Positions 46,700 to 58,035 are shown, counted from the stretch's first letter. The stretch: DNA of 64,000 bases from Cerrena zonata (GCA_038087015.1 JASBNA010000001.1:124001-188000); one strand, 5' to 3'. Notes: a model not told the origin generated them from the letters alone. A program made the numbers and translations.

Positions 46700-48150
46700 A
46701 TGGCGGCGTACTCCCGACTCGACCCCTACCACAAAGCGCGATATGACCAGGGTGTGGACGCAAAGATTGTCATAATGGGCAACACCGGTTCGTATCACTC
46801 CCTCTTTGCACATGTCTTTAATATGACAGAGCGTGCCTCTCGCCCTCTGATGTGTCATTTCGCAAAATATATTCACCTCGATCTCTCCTAGGCGTCGGCA
46901 AGACTAGTCTCTTGCAACGGTACACCCAAAACAAGTTTGACCCGAAGAACACCACCTCCACCACCGGAGCCCTGTTTGTAACAAAGAAGGAATATGTCGA
47001 CGGAATTAGAGTACGTCTACAACTCTGGGACACTGCTGGTCAAGAACGCTTTCGTAGCATGGTACGTCCCTCCTCCGTTCCAAGTGGCGCGCCGTCTCAC
47101 TGCTGACTCTACTCTCCAGGCACCTATGTACTATCGCAACGCAAACGCTGCTCTTCTGTTGTACGATATAACAAACGCTTCCACCTTTGACGATGTTCGT
47201 GGATGGTTGGAAGGTATGTCCGCCAACAAATGCCAACACAAACCCCTCTATCAGCTCTGCTGACATATTTTCTGACAGAACTTAAAAGAAATTGTTCAGA
47301 AGATCTGATTATTTTCATCGTTGGCGCAAAGGCCGACTTGCAGAAACACCGGCAAATCTCACATGACCTCGCAAGGCTTTCTCTACACAATTGGTTTCCA
47401 CCACCAAGACAACCCACTCCTCCACCGCAGCCACAACCGCAACCATCAACATTCTCGTACATGCGCCCTCGCTTTACCTCCTTCACCAGTATACGATCCG
47501 TACCTCTATCCCCACCACCTCTACAGAAATCAAGTCTATCACCATCTCGAGATACTGATGACAGTAATGATTCCCGCTCATCCGCCCTGACTCGCTCCTC
47601 GACATCTCCCCACTACACTCGACCTAGGGCGAAAAGCGGAAGCCTCCTACAGCCAGGCCGTATACACGAAAGCTCCATCATTCGATCGAACTCTCGCCTA
47701 GAGTCGCGTTTTGGATATGGTGCTACTGGATATAGTCCAGTGGCAGACTCTAATAGCAACGATCATGGAGAAGACGAAGAGGACGAAGACGAGGGCAGTC
47801 AAGACTCTTGGGGACTTTCAAAGGGTATGGAACTTTTTGAAGTATCTGCAAAGGATGACGTAGGTATGTATTGGTCTGCACTTCTTCCTTTCAAATGTGT
47901 GAAGGGTTCGAGTTATTCACATGATTTCCATTTGTGCTTCATAGGCATATCACAGCTCTTCGGATGTCTAATATCCGCCATCATAGCCAGGAAGGACGAC
48001 ATCGAACGCGAGAATGAACTGAAGAAGCGAGATAGCGTTTTCCTTTCATCTGTCAATGCGCCTGCTTGGGCAGCTCAAGCTGATGAAGAAGAAGCAAGGG
48101 AGAAGGAGCGCGTCGCCGCGAAATCTTCCTGGTCCTGTTGTCAGGTTTAG
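46700..48150 (+). CDS. Rab-family small GTPase with ~150-residue insertion before the G5 motif
   Basis: Membrane-traffic GTPase. Exons 46700-46787, 46892-47061, 47120-47213, 47279-47863, 47945-48150. P-loop [14 protein letters not shown] (G1), [12 protein letters not shown] (switch I), [20 protein letters not shown] (G3, switch II), [20 protein letters not shown], then [18 protein letters not shown] (G4; canonical NKxD reads AKAD). Next comes a ~150-residue Pro/Ser/Arg-rich then acidic insertion ([44 protein letters not shown]), [10 protein letters not shown] (G5), and tail SSWSCCQV (CCxx prenylation). The APMYYR switch suggests the Rab5/21/22 branch. The insertion lies wholly in exon 4 and stays open, so it is translated unless spliced in ways I cannot see. 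Confidence 0.85.
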
Positions 48151-49719
48151 TGTTTGCACGTCTCATGTCCTCCTCCGTCGATCCCACTTTCCACACGTAC
48201 TCCACCTCATGAGTTACTCTTCGGAGGCTCCTCCATTTATGGTACCATGTCTCACATTGCTGTTCGTCACGAACACATCCTTGTCTATTCCGCACCCATA
48301 CCTCGTCATCACCTCATCATAACACTCTCCACCTCTCTATCGTCGTATCTTGTATCTCATGCCCTGATGATGATTTCTTGCATGCCCCTTTATGACCTTT
48401 CCCCATCACGGATTCTACTGCATCACATTCTTAACCTATGTTTACCCCATTTCATCCCATTCTCGATTGAATTATATCCACGTATCCATAGGTCCGATTA
48501 TTATATACATCATGTTCATATTCCTCCTCTGATATCCTTCATATTTTTCTCTCTCCCACTTTCGTCCTGATTCCTTGTCCTGTCGTCTCTCTGTCCCATT
48601 CTGTCCCACTCTGTCTTATCGTCGTTTCAGTGTCTGTCTCCCCCCTTCTTGATAATTCTTACCACGTTGGACTTGGGCTATCTAGATGTCTTGTAATATA
48701 ACGCAACCCAGCTTTCCTCATTTCCCCTATCACATCCGTATGTTTGTGTGAAAGCTTTCACGTAGATGATGTGCTATGATGACTTCATAGTTCGCACGAT
48801 GATAAGATTCCAGGGGGGATATCCTCGGCGAGTTATGGTACGTAAACGCGTAAACTCTTTCTACTACCATGACCACCGAAGGGTTTAGTAGCCGGCTTAC
48901 ATTACTAGGTTCGTCATTAGTCCAGGATCGATTCGCATGTTTGGTGGCTGATTGGTATTCTAGTTGATAAGCGTACTCTAAACTCTTGGGGACCAAGTTG
49001 CTTTTTGCTTGCGAGAGAGAAATATGAATGTCTCTCTCTCGTGGCAAAAACCACTTCCCCTTATTTTAGATGTAACGCATATAGGGCTCTGCTCAAAGGA
49101 TCCAGTGCTTGTGTCGTCACTTTGCCGATTTAAGATACTCGTACTAGACAAAGTACGCACTTCCATTCTCGATATTCAATGTTGCTATGCATGGGTTAGC
49201 TATCGAGTACACAGACAGCTCCCTGCTGTCTCGTATTCTAGCTTCAAATACTAGATTTCGACATCCTGACTGCCAGTGTGGGCTCCCACCGTTTCTAAAA
49301 GAAGTGATCTAAGTTACGAAGACCCTAGTTGCTCTTGGATTGCACATACTGCTCATCGAGTCGAATATCATCCTTACTCTAAAACATCCCGCATGCCAAC
49401 CTAACATGGGGCACGCCTACTCCTAGAGCGATCCCCTCAGAAGCCTTCACACCCAATCTCTGCATTTCAGAAGCTTGCCCATCGCTCTGTAGCTGTCATC
49501 CCTACCTTCTCAAAACGTGCGCCGCGGCGGGTTGATGCGCCGTGCTTCGCGAAGACATAGAGGTCAGCCTCCAGCCCAGATCGATCACTTCTGGCGGGCA
49601 CCATAAAAGCCTCTGGCCAGCCCAGCTTCATGCTCTCCCCATCTCTCTCTGTTACTTCCACCTCCCGCCTTCAGGACCATGGACCCCTCAACTATGTGTG
49701 CCAGCCAGCCACGTCTCAC

Positions 49720-49767
49720 CTCCAGGATCCCCATTGTGCCGACCTCCAGGACCCTCAGTGTGCCGAC
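49720..49767. repeat. 24-bp minisatellite, two copies
   Basis: CTCCAGGATCCCCATTGTGC-CGAC followed directly by CTCCAGGACCCTCAGTGTGC-CGAC, with a degenerate third start after it. Confidence 0.7.
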
Positions 49768-49850
49768 CGCAAGACCCAGGAGGGAACCAGGGTAACTATG
49801 TCTCCCGTTTCCAACCCCTCTGCTCAATACCAGGTCTGGGTTCTGTTTCC

Positions 49851-49946
49851 TTTCCGATGGCATCTCTTGCGCCTCGGGCTCATCCGTTTCTTTCCCGATG
49901 GCACCTCTGTGCCCGGGCCCCATCCGTCTCGGTTTCCTTCTGGCAC
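49851..49946. repeat. About 40-bp tandem repeat, two and a half copies
   Basis: Units begin TTTCCGATGGCA (49851), TTTCCCGATGGCA (49891) and TTTCCTTCTGGCA (49933). Each of the first two ends in CATCCGT. Confidence 0.65.
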
Positions 49947-50753
49947 TCGCCCCTGGGTGAGAGCCCGGTGGTGGTAAACAGGGCCTCTCAGTGTTCTCCC
50001 TCTCCCTTCTGACAATTCCCTGTGTGCGTTTGAGAGATGCTTCAGCCTCTTCCAGTCGGAGGCAAACACTCCGAACGACTCACGTCGTCTCGGCAGGCTG
50101 GACGTAACCTATGTGGCTGCTCTCGCAAGAGGTGTGTTCAACTTCAACTCTTACTTTTACTTGACCGGAGGCTAACAATTCATCATAGACTCCACAAGCC
50201 TTGTAGTCTCGTTGCTTCCCACACGGCAGTAGGTTACGTATCTATCAAACAAGGCGAGGAAGTTAGCTGCCAACTTCGCTCGCGGCGGGCACGAGACTAC
50301 AAGTCGGGGCATCTCTCTTAAGATCTTGACACTCGACTACTCCAGAGGCAGCTTTATAACACCGTCGTGGGTGTGTAATGGGAAAGGTAGCTGCCAGACC
50401 TTCCCTGGGGTAGTATAGTTTCAAGTCGCGTTCACAGTAGACGGTCCAAAGTGGCTGCAAACCAGTCAGATGTAAGGAGTATGTGGCTGAACTGCTGATG
50501 GCGGTCGTCTGGCCTCACCGGTGTCTCGATAATCCCAGGTCCCTATCCTGAGCGTTTCTGTTGTTTGCGTTGAGCAGAGCGGGTCACACCTATCCTTTTT
50601 GTTTTCTGTTTTCTACTACTCTTTTACTAAACGTTTCTAGGAAGTGCGGCTGGCACGCATTAGGTGCGTATTCTCGAGGGAGGGTGGAGAGAATGGCAGT
50701 CAGCCTTCTCTCTTTCCTGGCGCGGACCTTTTCGTGGTCCTCGGGATAAGTAG

Positions 50754-50790
50754 CTCCAGGACCATCTCCTCGGAGAATATGGTCCTGGAG
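50754..50790. repeat. Perfect 12-bp inverted repeat (hairpin)
   Basis: CTCCAGGACCAT (50754-50765), 13-nt loop, ATGGTCCTGGAG (50779-50790). The loop itself contains CTCC-TC-GGAG. Could form a stable hairpin or cruciform, or be an insertion scar. Confidence 0.75.
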
Positions 50791-51061
50791 TGAAACCAAC
50801 TCGCGCCTTAAAATAATTGCGAGCTAGTTCGCACAGATGCCTATTACTGTCAAGTACATAGAACTTTAGTCCATGTAACTTTGTAGCAACACAAACTTAT
50901 CAAATATGCTCATTTCAATTTGTGTCTATTATCAGAATTAGCACTTTATAATGAGCTTTAATCCTTCAATACAACAAGGGGAGGAGGAAGACAGAGGCAG
51001 ACACTAGCGTGAGAGTACAGGTAGGAAATATATATGAAGGGTCCAAGACGCATACTGCTTT

Positions 51062-52310
51062 TCATGTGTTTGTTCTTCGCCTGCGTCTTCGTCTTCTGCG
51101 AGTCGCATTGTTTGCTGCGTCGGGAGGCATAAGTAATTCAATGGGGATCACGTCCCCATCAGATTCACCAGAGTCGTCCACATAGTCTTCATCGAAGGGG
51201 TCTTCGTCGTATATGAAGGGGAGTACTGCTGCGAATGGTTCTGCTGCCGTAACTGCCATAGGCGGTGGCGGCGGCGGTTGTTTCTTGGACTTTTTAACTC
51301 GATCTGATGCGGTTGTTTTCCATTTGCTTTAAAGGACACATTGTAAGTATCCGGAGTATCTGAGGAATGTAATTGTGTTTACCGTTTACGCTGCTCCCAA
51401 TTACGATAATTATCACTGTTAGTAGCCCACTCCTTGGCGCCCCTTTCTGCAAGGAGTGTCAAATGTTTCTCTACCATATTGTCTAGAGCGAAATTCGGGA
51501 TCATCGGAGTAGTCGCCGAAAGTGACGTTCGACAGATCGGACATGTAGGGTTTGCGTGCCTAGATTCAGAACATCGAACCAACACTTCGTAGTCATAGGT
51601 GGTTGCTACTTACTTTAGTGGATATCCAGTTCCAACCACACTCCCCACAGTAACAATGTCCACACGGGTTACCTAAGTGTGCGCATGCGCTGTAAAGTGA
51701 TCATAGTGAGTACGTATCCCGGCTGGAGGACTATTAAATTGCTTACAGCATATCGCAACATCTGTGCATATTGGACTCAGTAAGTGAGATATGGCAAGAT
51801 TGTAAGTACATACATGGGACAGGTTATGTCGTCTTCAAAACTTTTCAACACCGACAGTATGTCAGAGTCCTGATCAATAGAATGCCCTCGTCCCGCCGAC
51901 GTTAGAGCACTATTAACCTGAGGTGGGGTAAAAGGTTCGCGTTTAGATTTCTTAGATGATGAAGCTACGGGCCCGTGAGTTTGTAGAGACCGCTTTTGTC
52001 CACGATACAAGACATGCGTTGTATTGGACGAAGATGGCCTGCTCTCGTCTCCAGCCAATACGCCATTTGTAGGAGTATCACCGTCCCAAACGATACCTGC
52101 GAACGGGTCAGGTAGAAGGTCATATTCATCCGACGATTCGGAGTTTTGTTCTACGGGTCCTTGTTGGTGAGTTGTTGGTGGAGTGCGCGGTGGAGGTGCG
52201 GGATAGCCAGTTTGAGTGTTGTTATTCGATCTTTCAACCGCGTCCCAGTCGATGTTAACAAAAGGGTCAGGCAAGGCATCATATTCATCTTCGCTGAATG
52301 CATCTGGCAT
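51062..52310 (-). CDS. RING-finger protein, probable E3 ligase
   Basis: The N-terminal half holds two similar acidic motifs, EDEYDALPDPFVNIDWD and SDEYDLLPDPFAGIVWD, about 55 residues apart, then a basic RGQKRSLQTH...SSKKSKREPF stretch. A C3HC4 RING follows after SFEDDITCPMCADML: CAHLGNPCGHCYCGECGWNW and HANPTCPICRTSLSA. Then LDNMVEKHLTLLAERGAKEW, a basic Pro stretch, an acidic patch and a terminal poly-Arg run (RRRRRRRRTNT). The RING-then-helix layout resembles CHFR/RNF-type nuclear ligases, but I cannot name an ortholog. Five exons. Start ATG 52310 (MPDAFSEDEYD). Confidence 0.75.
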
Positions 52311-52446
52311 GACTAACGTTGACCTAGGTTAGTAAATAAGCCAAATTCGCGTGCAGACAAGTATAATGGACCACACCTTTTAAACCTACAGTGTGGTACT
52401 TGGGAAGATCAATGTTGCGAATATCAAAGTGACATGATCGCTACTT

Positions 52447-52466
52447 TCACGTGACACATCACGTGA
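52447..52466. promoter_or_regulatory. Twin TCACGTGA E-boxes in the RING/AMMECR1 divergent promoter
   Basis: Two perfect palindromic octamers TCACGTGA at 52447-52454 and 52459-52466 in the 435-bp gap between divergent genes. This octamer is the classic Cbf1-type bHLH site. Confidence 0.5.
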
Positions 52467-52745
52467 TCGAGTTTACTTATGCACATTCATGGTTAGTTCA
52501 AGTTACGCCGCACATAGTATAACAGTACTTGAAGATATAGTACGTATTTATATCGAGATGGACCCTATTAGTGGAGGGGCACATGTTATTATTACACTAT
52601 GACATCCCAAGTGCCGTTCAGTAGTGACCAAAACCGTCTGGCTCTGCTTAAATGGGACCCGAGCTAGTAGTAGCGCCGCTTCGCACTTCCCTACCCCCCT
52701 CTCGTCTCAGCTGCTGGTCCCGCAGGCTCTTGGGAGTATCTTACG

Positions 52746-53612
52746 ATGTCGCTTGTCCCCCCAAACCCATCTTCCACAACCGAGTTTGAAACCGAGGACG
52801 AGCCTCAAGTTTGTACTCCCGAGCACTGCTACCATGCCTTCGATGCTTTGTTCTGCGCCTTGACTTCCAAGAAACCGATCCCGCCCAAGTTCCCAAACGA
52901 CAAATAGTAAGAGTGTCCATAAACCTTTGATGTTCCGCTAGTTTGTTTACGACTGAAATGTAGTCCGCTTTTCGTCACTTGGAGCACTCGCTCGACCCGA
53001 CCTGGGCGAGCACCTCGACTAAGGGGCTGTATCGGGAACTTTGAACCAATGCCCCTGCACGAGGGTCTTGCAGAGTATGCACTGGTCAGTGCTTTCCGTG
53101 ATACTCGCTTTAACAAGATCGAGGAATGGGAATTAGACAGTCTTGAATGCGAGTGCGTTACTATATTCTCAATGCACACACCTCCTTTCATTTACTTAAT
53201 TTACGTGACTCGCAGTATCTCTCTCCTCACCGATTACGAAGACGCATCGTCGTATCTGGACTGGACAATCGGTGTACACGGTATCTATATCACATTCCCT
53301 CCTCCCTCCTTGCTTGCAGGATCCCCCGATCGCTCAGAAGCACCCTCTCCTTTATCCTCTTCTACTTCCATACCCACTCGTTCATCCTTGAGGCACTCCT
53401 ACACTGCCACATACCTCCCTCAGATTGCCCCTGAACAAGGGTGGGATAAGATCGAGACTATCGATAGCGCTATACGCAAAGCGGGATGGAATGGTCGTAT
53501 TACCGAGGACATTCGTCGCAGCGTGAAATTGCGTAGATATCAGAGTAGGAAATGCTCTGTTGGCTGGGAAGACTACGTCCAATGGCGAACAGCTAATGGT
53601 GGTAAGATGTAG
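52746..53612 (+). CDS. AMMECR1-domain protein
   Basis: Conserved from archaea to man; biochemical role unresolved, with a putative active groove around LRGCIG. Three exons: MSLVPPNPSS, VCTPEHCYHAFDALFCALTS; then YPLFVTWSTRSTRPG, APRLRGCIGNFEPMPLHEGL, AEYALVSAFRDTRFNKIEEW; then VSLLTDYEDASSYLDWTIGV, HGIYITF, a Ser/Pro insertion, ATYLPQIAPEQGWDKIETID and IRKAGWNGRITEDIRRSVKL. The signature LRGCIG is intact. Residues between ITFPPP and SYTATYLPQ are a fungal-style insertion of about 40 residues. Start 52746 is the first ATG in frame. Confidence 0.92.
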
Positions 53613-53767
53613 AGATGATTGTGTTGGTGTTTTCTTCTGTTTTGTTTCAATCACAAACAATTCTCATAGCTGCAGACGATGCATCAGCTCAAACCAACGA
53701 GGCATAGAAGTTATCAATGATTGTAATATTAGGGGTGTAGATGTATAAATGCTCAACAGATGCGGAA

Positions 53768-55472
53768 TTACTCTTCTTCTATGACAGACAGCCTAAGTCC
53801 CAACGCTTTCAAGCGTCCTCCCCAACCACCTCCAAATCGCCTAACCAATCGCACGTAGACGTCAGCCACCACCTCAGTGTCGTTCCCACTGCATTTATCA
53901 AATGCACTAAGGATCCAATACAGCATTCGCGCACTTGGAAGTGCTTCACCAGGTAGGTCCAAAAAATCGTTGAAGAATGGATGAAGAGTGTCCAACGTCC
54001 ACCCCCTCTCCGAGCTCCCTTCGCTCATATTGGGTGCCTGTCCATGACGAACGAAACCACAGAATATAGCTCGGTAGGCGGGCATAAGCCATGTGATAGA
54101 CTGTTTCTCTGAACCGGCCGATAGCGCCTGGACCATGTCGATGAATGTCTGAATAGCATCGACGAAGTATCCATGGTATGCATAACTTTGCACCAGGCCG
54201 ATATAAGTGATCTTGTTGGGCCTTTCCGAGGGGACGTAAATGCCTTCGGTGGCTTGTAGATAGTCAATGGCCAACTGAGTCTGCTCGCGGTGTTCAGGTT
54301 CCATATCCTGAGTTGCGGCGTACCTGAGGATGGTATAAATAGCATTCGCTACATCCCTACGACCCAGACGGTTATATGTGAAGAGCAAGGAGTTTATCCC
54401 CTCGATTCCAGGTTCGAAACCACTTTGCTGAATCTGATACCACAATATGCGAACATCGGCGAGATCACCCTTGCGACAATGGTAGTTCATCAGACTCAGG
54501 AGAGTGATACGGTTAGGTTTTAGGCCTGAGGAGCGGAGGAGAGCGTTGGCTTTCCGAACGGAGGGTTCGTGTTTAGTACGTCCCGCGATATTGAGCAGAG
54601 TGGTGTATGTTACGATGTCGGGTACGAGGGTATCAGTGGCGTCAGGTTCAAGTTCAGTCACCATCCTTCCCTCAAGGTGCGGAGGCGGTTCAATGCCTTC
54701 TGCATCTCCAGAGGAAAAGCTAAACCCTGGAGCTTTCCCGGAGGTCAAGTCGCAATAGACATTGAACGCTGTCTGGTAATCGACCTTGTCTCGATTTCCT
54801 CCAACCCTTCCCGGCAAAATCGATCAGAGCATTCCACTCCCAGAGTTGTACTCGACCACCAGTCTTGTGAAGAGTCCCCAGAACGGAAAGGAGATGAATA
54901 AAGAGATTGCGGGTGCGGCGACGGCTGTGAGCGATGAGGCGAGCAAGTCGGTGAAGATGTGCAGCAGGGATTGTATATCCTTTTCTGTCGGCAGGGAGAG
55001 TGGAGAGCTGACTGTAGGCTTGAAGAGCTGCGTCTACTGAGACGGTCGTCGCGATGACATAGAGGAGTTCGCCGCGGGTTGCAGCCGGTGGTACATCGTC
55101 GGGGTGACGAGCTGTCCTGAGGCCAGTTATTGGGTCTTCGGGAAATTGTCTCGCTATTTCCTCCGGAATACGTTTGTAACGTCCTTTCTGTAAAGGAAGT
55201 GGGTGATCGTTTGGCTTCGGTCCCATCGGTTCTCCTACTCCCACATCGTCTTCTACTCCTACGTCTAGGTTCTCCACGACATTTTGAAGAGTACGTCCAG
55301 CCACACTCTCCACAGAGCCTCCGACGTGGTGGTCGGGATGGACCAGCGATTGTTGAGCATGAGTAGTATTCCACGCTACACGGATGGCTGGCGCAGATCT
55401 GCGACATGGTAAAGATGAGGTATGTAATGTTTGGAGGTAACATCTGAGTCCTAGCGAGGACGCTCTCAGCAT
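53768..55472 (-). CDS. Second pentatricopeptide-repeat protein, frame broken once
   Basis: Probably mitochondrial. The first in-frame ATG is 55472 (MLRASSLGLRCYLQTLHTSS, basic presequence-like). Helical repeat pairs include LLYVIATTVSVDAALQAYSQ, LWEWNALIDFAGKGW, VDYQTAFNVYCDLTSG, PDIVTYTTLLNIAGRTKHEP, NRITLLSLMNYHCRKGDLAD, GINSLLFTYNRLGRRDVANA and NKITYIGLVQSYAYHGYFVD. Single long coding exon of about 568 codons, but the frame slips by one base at about 54790-54812 between GWRKS and DKVDYQTAF. No intron fits there, so a 1-base insertion is inferred. Unrelated in detail to the PPR gene at 30189. Confidence 0.8.
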
Positions 55473-56287
55473 TAATGTCACGAGCAGTCATCCTATGTGT
55501 CGAGTTGTGAGGATTTGCGACGGAAGTGCTCTGATTGGTGTGACGTACCGGCGTGTGCACTGGGCCGCGCACAACGGTGAGGACAGCGTCGACGCGTCCT
55601 GTGAGGCTAGCTGTACGCTGTTACACAGAGCGTACTGTGTTGGTCGATACAACCAGTGCTAATGATAGAGCCTCAGTGAAGGACACAAGTCACGGTGAAA
55701 GCTGCAGCAGTCCTTTCCCAATTCAAGCAACGGCGTCTACAACTTTTTGGACAACTTTGATTGGCTGGGTCTGCAGACGCCCATTAAAGCCCTCTTCACT
55801 CTTGCTTCACTCGACCATCTCCTGCGAGGCACGTCTCATTTCCATCTTTCAAGCACCATATCTGAATTGATAGTACAGTCACCGATCATATACTCAACCA
55901 GAACTTTCACTCCGAATCGTCATTCATATAACTTGTGCGAAACACTTATTGGAATAGACATTGCAATTTATTATCGAGGGTAGACAACCCGCTAGTACTT
56001 CGTATAGCGTACTGGCATTCCGTGGTATATCCACATTATTGAACTCAGAGGGTTTTATGTCTAGGCCATTCTGACATTTTCAATCATCTGATAATTTCAA
56101 GAGATTTCTGATATCTTGAGACACAATACCTGGCAAGTCGGGGACTGAATCACACACGTCTTACGATCCTTACAAAGAGTTACAGCCAGCAATGAATGTT
56201 ATAGGTGCATGGACATAGGCGACATAGAGCCTGGAATCGTGTAATGAAAGCAGTAGACGAGTAACAAATGACGAGGGAGTAAGAAAA
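55473..56287. other. Intergenic
   Basis: About 815 bp between the start of the PPR gene and the 3' end of uL3. One ACGCGT at 55592-55597. The uL3 3' flank (56000-56280) is AT-rich. No gene is supported. Confidence 0.45.
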
Positions 56288-57818
56288 TCATGCGCGGACC
56301 TTGAGCGTTCCCAAGAACGCGGCCTTTTCTTCGAAGGTTTGGAAGGCACCGTGCTATAAAGGAAATTGAGATAAGTGACTACCCAAAAATCCATGAACTT
56401 GTTACTACTTACACCGAATTTCGAGGAAGTATCGATGAACTTGAGTTGGACCTTCTCGAGATCCCGACGGGAGGTGTGGACCATGAGCGACTTGCGGATA
56501 GTGATGACACGCTTCTTGGTTCCGGGGATGGAACCCTTCAGCATGAGGTAGTCGTTCTTGACGATACCGTAGTGAGGGAAGCCACCCATGGGGGTGATCA
56601 CCTTCTTGGTGATATCGTGCTCAGTCGAGGCGTTACCGTCGTCAGAGCCAGAGCCAATCCTGTAGATCTTCTTGTTAAGCTCAGTACGGTGATGGTAACC
56701 GTCTGAGGTAATAAACGTCAGTATCAAATTCAGAACCTGTAACGTACGAAAGATATACGAACTTTGACCAGCACGGGCAACTGAGAACATGACCTTCGAA
56801 GGATGCCATGCACCGATACAGGCGACCTTGCGGAGACCCTTGTGTGTCTTACGGGGAAGCTTCTTGGTACCCCACCTGTGGGTGACACCCTCGAATCCAT
56901 GACCCTTGGTAACAGCAATAACATCAACAACTTCATCTTGCTCGAAGACGGAGTTGACTTCAATGGGCTTCTCGAATAGGCCGTGAGCGAACTCGACCTT
57001 GTCGGCAATGGATCCACCGTTGATTTGGATTTCCATGAGGTGTGCCTTCTTCTGGCTGAGACCGGTCTTGCGGATTTGAGTGTGGGCAAGGACACGGACG
57101 ACAGTGCAGTATTTGCGGATACGCTCGAGTTCACGGCCACTTGACTTGCCACCATCCTCGGCGTGCTTCTTGGCGTAGCGGGTGAAAGCCTTCTTCTTCG
57201 AGCGGTACCAGTTCTTGTAGAAGCGACGCTTGAGCTCATCGGAAAGGTGAGAAGCCCAGACGGTAGTAAGAGTGCGGAGACCACGGGGAGTCTCGACGTA
57301 GCCAACGACACCAACAACAATCAAAGGAGGAGTCTCGACAATGGTAACGGCCTCGACAATCTCACGCTTGTGCATCTCTGCAGAATGTTTGCATTTAGAC
57401 CAATGTCAGATATTTCATTTCGACGTCTGTGCTTACTGGATCCAGGACGGTCAAGATCACGAACAACGTGGGTCATACCAGCCTTGTAGCCCATAACGGC
57501 AGTCAAGTGAACGGGCTTCTTGGGGTCATCCTAAGTTTTGCAAGTTGCTTGTTCGATCATGTATTCGTTTGACACAGTACAAAAAGTACGAACCTTGGGG
57601 AAAGACTTGACCTTTCCGCGGTGGCGGGCAGCACGCTTGCGGGGGAGGAAACCAAGCGAACCGTGACGGGGAGCTTCGTACTAAAAGTGCCATAAAATGT
57701 ATCTTAAATACTTGTTTTCTGCGAAAATTTGGGCGTAGCGCATACCTTACGATGACTATAACATAGATTCTTCAGTCAAGGGTTCGAGATATGGCATATA
57801 CGAGCGTACTCACCTCAT
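56288..57818 (-). CDS. RPL3: Ribosomal protein uL3 (RPL3)
   Basis: Large-subunit protein at the peptidyl-transferase centre. [157 protein letters not shown] (conserved His finger), [20 protein letters not shown], and the C-terminal [10 protein letters not shown]. Exon 1 is only 5 coding bases (ATGAG) and exon 2 is a 10-nt micro-exon (57746-57755), together encoding MSHRK. Seven exons in all. No frame break. Confidence 0.95.
57746..57755 (-). other. 10-nt micro-exon of RPL3
   Basis: On the minus strand, TTATAG|TCATCGTAAG|GTATGCG. It is needed to complete MSHRK from ATG-AG. Both splice sites are canonical. Confidence 0.85.
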
Positions 57819-57985
57819 TTTGAGGGGTCTTGAGGGGGGCGGGCGATGTCGACAACGATAATTTCCACCCTTCGATCACCGGCGCTGTGGTGGCTGGAGG
57901 TACTGTGTAGTTCATCCGAATCAGGAAGGTGTCAGATACGGGAGACTGGGATCACGCCCATGTGATTTACCGCCAACTAATGTAA

Positions 57986-58035
57986 ACGCGTACCATCACG
58001 CACTGTCACGCGATCGTCACCTGTGACACTCGCGT
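57986..58035. promoter_or_regulatory. MBF-type box cluster in the RPL3/MRC1 divergent promoter
   Basis: ACGCGT 57986-57991, ACGCGA 58008-58013 and TCGCGT 58030-58035, 110-160 bp before the MRC1 ATG. Confidence 0.55.

Larger units (their letters stand above)
48151..51061. other. 2.9-kb gene-free region with repeats and possible transposon relics
   Basis: No gene is supported. The first 500 bp are C/T-rich 3' flank of the Rab gene. 49460-50100 is a GC-rich island with two minisatellites, a TATA-like ATAAAAG at 49603, and open but low-complexity reading frames on both strands, as in an old LTR or promoter-bearing repeat. I could not find terminal repeats or target-site duplications. 50500-50800 ends in a strong hairpin. 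The last 250 bp are AT-rich. Confidence 0.45.

Noticed and set aside
49542..50012. 156-codon plus-strand frame
   Set aside because: Low-complexity Pro/Ser/His-rich reading of a GC-rich minisatellite; no splice or family support.
54745..55572. 275-codon minus-strand frame
   Set aside because: Ser/Arg-rich alternative frame of the second PPR gene.
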